Below, piece after piece: positions 61,699 through 64,000 of a stretch of DNA of 64,000 nt; the first letter of the stretch is position 1; every line of letters begins with the position of its first letter. The position numbers and the translations under genes were made by a program. Source of the stretch: Hwangdonia seohaensis. Its GTDB lineage: Bacteria > Bacteroidota > Bacteroidia > Flavobacteriales > Flavobacteriaceae. The notes below the pieces were generated by a model that was not told the origin of the DNA, ran no database searches, and saw nothing but the letters and a program-made list of their open reading frames with translations. The DNA is taken from assembly GCF_031932625.1 (NCBI RefSeq), contig NZ_JAVSCK010000004.1:1-64000 (forward strand). The letters run 5' to 3'.

Positions 61699-62550
61699 AT
61701 GCTTTATTTTTTTATTATTGAGACTTATACCTTGGGCAGTAAAGTTATATTGGGTATTCTGTTTGCGGTATTAGCCTATTTATTGCTTTATTTTGCTTTT
61801 AAAATGACCGAAATGGCATATGTTTTAAAGCATAAAAAGCCGTTGTACAATCACTTTTATATATTTTTAAAACAGCTAAATGAGTCGCAAAAAACAATTT
61901 TAAAAAATCGATTTTCGTTTTATAAGAAGTTATCGGATAAAGAAAAAAAATATTTCGAGCACCGTGTGGCCTTATTTATTAAAGACAAAGATTTTATTGG
62001 TAGGGACGGAAACAGGATTACCGATGAGATGAAAGTTTTAATCTCTGCCACTGCCGTAATGCTTACCTTCGGGTTTAGGGATTTTTATATTGGTGTAATT
62101 TCTAAAATTGTTATCTATCCTAAAAAGTTTTATTCCAATACCAATAAAGCCTATCACCGCGGTGAATTCAATCCTAAGCTAAAGGCCTTGGTGTTGTCTT
62201 GGGAAGATTTTATGGCGGGATTTAATGATGGAAACGATAATTTGAATTTGGGCATTCATGAATTTACACACGCCATTCATATAAACAGCATTAAGGAACG
62301 CGATGTAAGTTCCACCATTTTTAGCGATTCTTTTAAAGAGCTCACAAAGCTGTTATCAATAAATGAAGCTTTAAGGAACAGGCTTATGGCTTCAGATTAT
62401 TTTCGAAAATATGCCTTTACAAATCAGTTTGAATTTGTTGCCGTAATCATCGAAAATTTTATTGAAACACCACAGGAATTCAAATCACAATTTCCCAAAG
62501 TTTATGCTAAAGTTAGGCAGATGCTTAATTTTAATGTGGCAGGTTATTGA
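61699..62550 (+). CDS. zinc-dependent peptidase, MtfA/M90 type
   Basis: A 283-residue protein with an N-terminal hydrophobic segment (about 15-33) and a metallopeptidase core. The zinc motif HEFTH is at His187-His191 in LNLGIHEFTHAIHINS. Upstream family phrases are RVALFIKDKDFIGRDGNRIT and LISATAVMLTFGFRDFY; PKVYAKVRQMLNF closes the chain. E. coli MtfA binds the sugar regulator Mlc and also cleaves peptides; whether this one acts on a sugar regulator is unknown, but it follows the gal genes by about 95 bases. Confidence 0.88.
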   Translation: MLYFFIIETYTLGSKVILGILFAVLAYLLLYFAFKMTEMAYVLKHKKPLYNHFYIFLKQLNESQKTILKNRFSFYKKLSDKEKKYFEHRVALFIKDKDFIGRDGNRITDEMKVLISATAVMLTFGFRDFYIGVISKIVIYPKKFYSNTNKAYHRGEFNPKLKALVLSWEDFMAGFNDGNDNLNLGIHEFTHAIHINSIKERDVSSTIFSDSFKELTKLLSINEALRNRLMASDYFRKYAFTNQFEFVAVIIENFIETPQEFKSQFPKVYAKVRQMLNFNVAGY

Positions 62551-62640
62551 GCGGAAAAAATAACTTGAATCCATGATTTTTATCATACTTTATTCGGTTT
62601 TTCATTTATACTTTTAATGTAGAATTTAAAACGGAATGCC

Positions 62641-63057
62641 ATGAGAAAATTAACTCCAGTTTCAGAAATAATGACCAAAAACGTCATCGCTTTAACGCGG
62701 TCTGACAATTTAGATAGAGCCGAAATGCTTTTTAAAAGACACAACATTAGGCATATTCCTGTTGTAACCCAAGAGTCTATAATAGGGATGTTAAGCTATT
62801 CTGATTTACTTCGGATTAGTTTTGCCGATGCCACAAACGATGAGCGCAATGTAGATGCTGTGGTTTATAATATGTTTACCATTGAGCAGGTGATGACCAA
62901 AAACCTTGTTAGCGTAACAAGCGATACCACGATTAAAGAAGTTGCCAAAATTTTAGCCGAAAAAGAATTTCATGCACTACCAGTGGTCGACGATAGTATT
63001 TTAGTGGGTATTGTTACAACAACCGATTTAATAAAATATCTGCTAAAGCAGCTTTAA
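62641..63057 (+). CDS. CBS-domain protein
   Basis: A 138-residue protein made of two CBS domains and little else: VSEIMTKNVIALTRSDNLDR to SYSDLLRIS (about 7-60) and IEQVMTKNLVSVTSDTTIKE to GIVTTTDLIKYLLKQL (about 81-138). Paired CBS units bind adenosine nucleotides and regulate partners. Its stop codon overlaps the stop of the convergent rpe gene by four bases. Confidence 0.92.
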   Translation: MRKLTPVSEIMTKNVIALTRSDNLDRAEMLFKRHNIRHIPVVTQESIIGMLSYSDLLRISFADATNDERNVDAVVYNMFTIEQVMTKNLVSVTSDTTIKEVAKILAEKEFHALPVVDDSILVGIVTTTDLIKYLLKQL

Positions 63058-63716
63058 GAATTTGCAATAGCTTTTAAGCCTTTAATGGTTTCAAGTTGGT
63101 CGTCGCTTTTAAAAACATAACTACCGGCTACTAAAACGTCGGCACCAGAATCAATTAATTGCTTTGCATTTTTATCGGTAACGCCACCGTCAATTTCAAT
63201 ACGCGTTGAGGCGCCTTTTCGGTTTATGAGCGCTTTAAGTTGCTGCACTTTATTATAGGTGTTTTCAATAAAACTTTGGCCCCCAAAACCTGGGTTTACG
63301 CTCATTAGGCATACTAAATCAATGTCGTTAATAGTGTCTTCTAAAACATTGATGTTGGTATGCGGGTTTAAGGCAACACCGGCTTGCATGCCTTCGGCTT
63401 TTATAGCCTGAAGCGTGCGATGTAAATGGGTACAGGCCTCATAATGAACCGTTAATATATGGCTACCTAAATCGGCAAATGTTTTGATGTACCGGTCTGG
63501 ATCCACAATCATTAAATGCACATCAATTGTTTTTTTAGCGTGTTTGGCAATAGCTTGTAAAACGGGCATGCCAAAAGAAATATTGGGCACAAAAACACCG
63601 TCCATAATATCAATATGAAACCAATCTGCTTCACTTTGGTTAACCATTTCTATATCGCGTTGAAGGTTTGCAAAGTCTGCCGCTAAAATTGATGGTGCAA
63701 TTAATTTAGAACTCAT
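63054..63716 (-). CDS. rpe: ribulose-phosphate 3-epimerase
   Basis: Rpe interconverts ribulose 5-phosphate and xylulose 5-phosphate in the pentose phosphate pathway. From ATG 63716 the protein has 220 residues, MSSKLIAPSILAADFANLQR, which is the normal start; a longer frame to 63794 runs back through the terminator of the upstream gene. TIM-barrel motifs are WFHIDIMDGVFVPNISFG (about 36-53), DVHLMIVDP, VCLMSVNPGFGGQSF and EIDGGVTDKNAKQLIDSGAD. Metal ligands (His/Asp) are in place. Confidence 0.96.
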   Translation of the reverse strand: MSSKLIAPSILAADFANLQRDIEMVNQSEADWFHIDIMDGVFVPNISFGMPVLQAIAKHAKKTIDVHLMIVDPDRYIKTFADLGSHILTVHYEACTHLHRTLQAIKAEGMQAGVALNPHTNINVLEDTINDIDLVCLMSVNPGFGGQSFIENTYNKVQQLKALINRKGASTRIEIDGGVTDKNAKQLIDSGADVLVAGSYVFKSDDQLETIKGLKAIANS

Positions 63717-63738
63717 TGTGTGGTATAATTTATTTGCG

Positions 63739-63746
63739 CAAAAATA
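63739..63746 (-). promoter_or_regulatory. candidate -7 box for rpe
   Basis: On the minus strand TATTTTTG fits TAnnTTTG, 22 bases upstream of the rpe start codon and downstream of the sigma factor terminator. No well-spaced -33 TTG is seen. Confidence 0.4.
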
Positions 63747-63750
63747 GTAT

Positions 63751-63784
63751 AAAAAAACAAACCCGCGGTAATCAGCCGCGGGTT
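63751..63784 (-). terminator. terminator of the sigma factor gene
   Basis: A 9-bp GC-rich stem AACCCGCGG / CCGCGGGTT with a seven-base loop. On the minus strand it is followed by TTTGTTTTTTT. It ends the rpoD-type transcript before rpe. Confidence 0.9.
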
Positions 63785-63854
63785 CTTTCATCAATCAAAA
63801 AACGAACAGTTATGTGAAACTGTTTGTTGTCGTAATTTAGTCGTAATTTAATTA

Positions 63855-64000
63855 CTAACCTAAATATGTTTTTAATATTTTACTTCTAGACGTATGTTTT
63901 AGCCTACGAATAGCTTTTTCTTTTATTTGTCGTACACGCTCTCGAGTTAAGTCGAAAGTTTCTCCAATTTCCTCTAAAGTCATTGGGTGTTGGTTTCCAA
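63855..64000 (-). CDS. rpoD: RNA polymerase sigma-70 factor, C-terminal part
   Basis: Only the last 48 or so codons are in the window. They read GNQHPMTLEEIGETFDLTRE, then RVRQIKEKAIRRLKHTSRSK, then ILKTYLG and a stop. This is sigma region 4.2, the helix-turn-helix that contacts the -35/-33 element, as in primary sigma factors (RpoD/SigA). The rest of the gene is beyond the right end. Confidence 0.92.
   Translation of the reverse strand, partial: GNQHPMTLEEIGETFDLTRERVRQIKEKAIRRLKHTSRSKILKTYLG

Noticed and set aside
63717..63794. N-terminal extension of ribulose-phosphate epimerase
   Set aside because: The added 26 residues are encoded by the upstream gene's terminator and promoter region; ATG 63716 gives the standard MSSKLIAPSIL start.

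Overview
The window is a chromosomal segment of a Bacteroidota bacterium, most likely a member of the family Flavobacteriaceae. The evidence is the gene content and order. It carries the coaX-porin-TPR-lptC-CNNM-ppiD block, the surE-lpxB-C40-comEC block, a dcw cluster without murF, and the HMG-CoA reductase plus GYDIA-type GHMP kinase pair. Coding DNA is AT-rich, Shine-Dalgarno sites are scarce, a few TAnnTTTG-like promoter boxes are present, and tRNAs lack an encoded CCA.

Layout. Bases 1-136 are the 3' end of a 5S rRNA and its terminator. A minus-strand cytochrome c/FG-GAP protein follows (337-1887). From 2107 to 6693 lies a small, visibly AT-richer integrative element inserted in the 3' end of tRNA-Phe(GAA). 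It has an 18-bp att duplication, a tyrosine integrase, an excisionase-like HTH protein, three larger unrecognised ORFs (one with winged-helix-like features), a 58-codon ORF and iteron-like tandem repeats. Bases 6924-14888 hold coaX, an outer-membrane protein, a TPR protein, lptC, a CNNM/CorC protein and a PpiD/SurA-like foldase: CoA synthesis plus envelope biogenesis. Bases 14942-18474 carry regulators (an AraC protein with a nucleotidyl-cyclase-like protein) and a likely stress group (hemerythrin, DUF2383, DUF1328, micro-lipoprotein). Bases 18552-21243 carry a GYDIA GHMP kinase and HMG-CoA reductase of isoprenoid synthesis, separated by a frameshifted GIY-YIG nuclease gene that sits in a nest of repeats. 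Then come a dipeptidyl peptidase IV and two POT peptide transporters (peptide use), a thioredoxin, comEC, a C40 peptidase, lpxB, surE, a Prc-type protease, a second C40 peptidase, a DUF1801-CDGSH protein, engB and an alpha/beta hydrolase.

Bases 38846-54702 are the division and cell wall (dcw) cluster: a MraZ operator, mraZ, rsmH, ftsL, PBP (ftsI), murE, mraY, murD, ftsW, murG, murC, ftsQ, ftsA and ftsZ. It is followed by a yqeY-like gene and tRNA-Arg(TCG). Bases 55703-61603 hold galactose functions: a sodium/solute symporter divergent from gntR-galM-galK-galT. The galT gene is interrupted by a 60-base N gap over its active site. The window closes with an MtfA-like peptidase, a CBS protein, rpe and the 3' end of the main sigma factor gene.

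Most genes are ordinary housekeeping. The two stretches worth a second look are the compact tRNA-Phe element with mirrored terminal repeats and possible iterons, and the association of a GIY-YIG nuclease gene with dispersed palindromic repeats, some of which are read through in frame inside the neighbouring kinase gene. All assignments come from reading the sequence; no database search was run.
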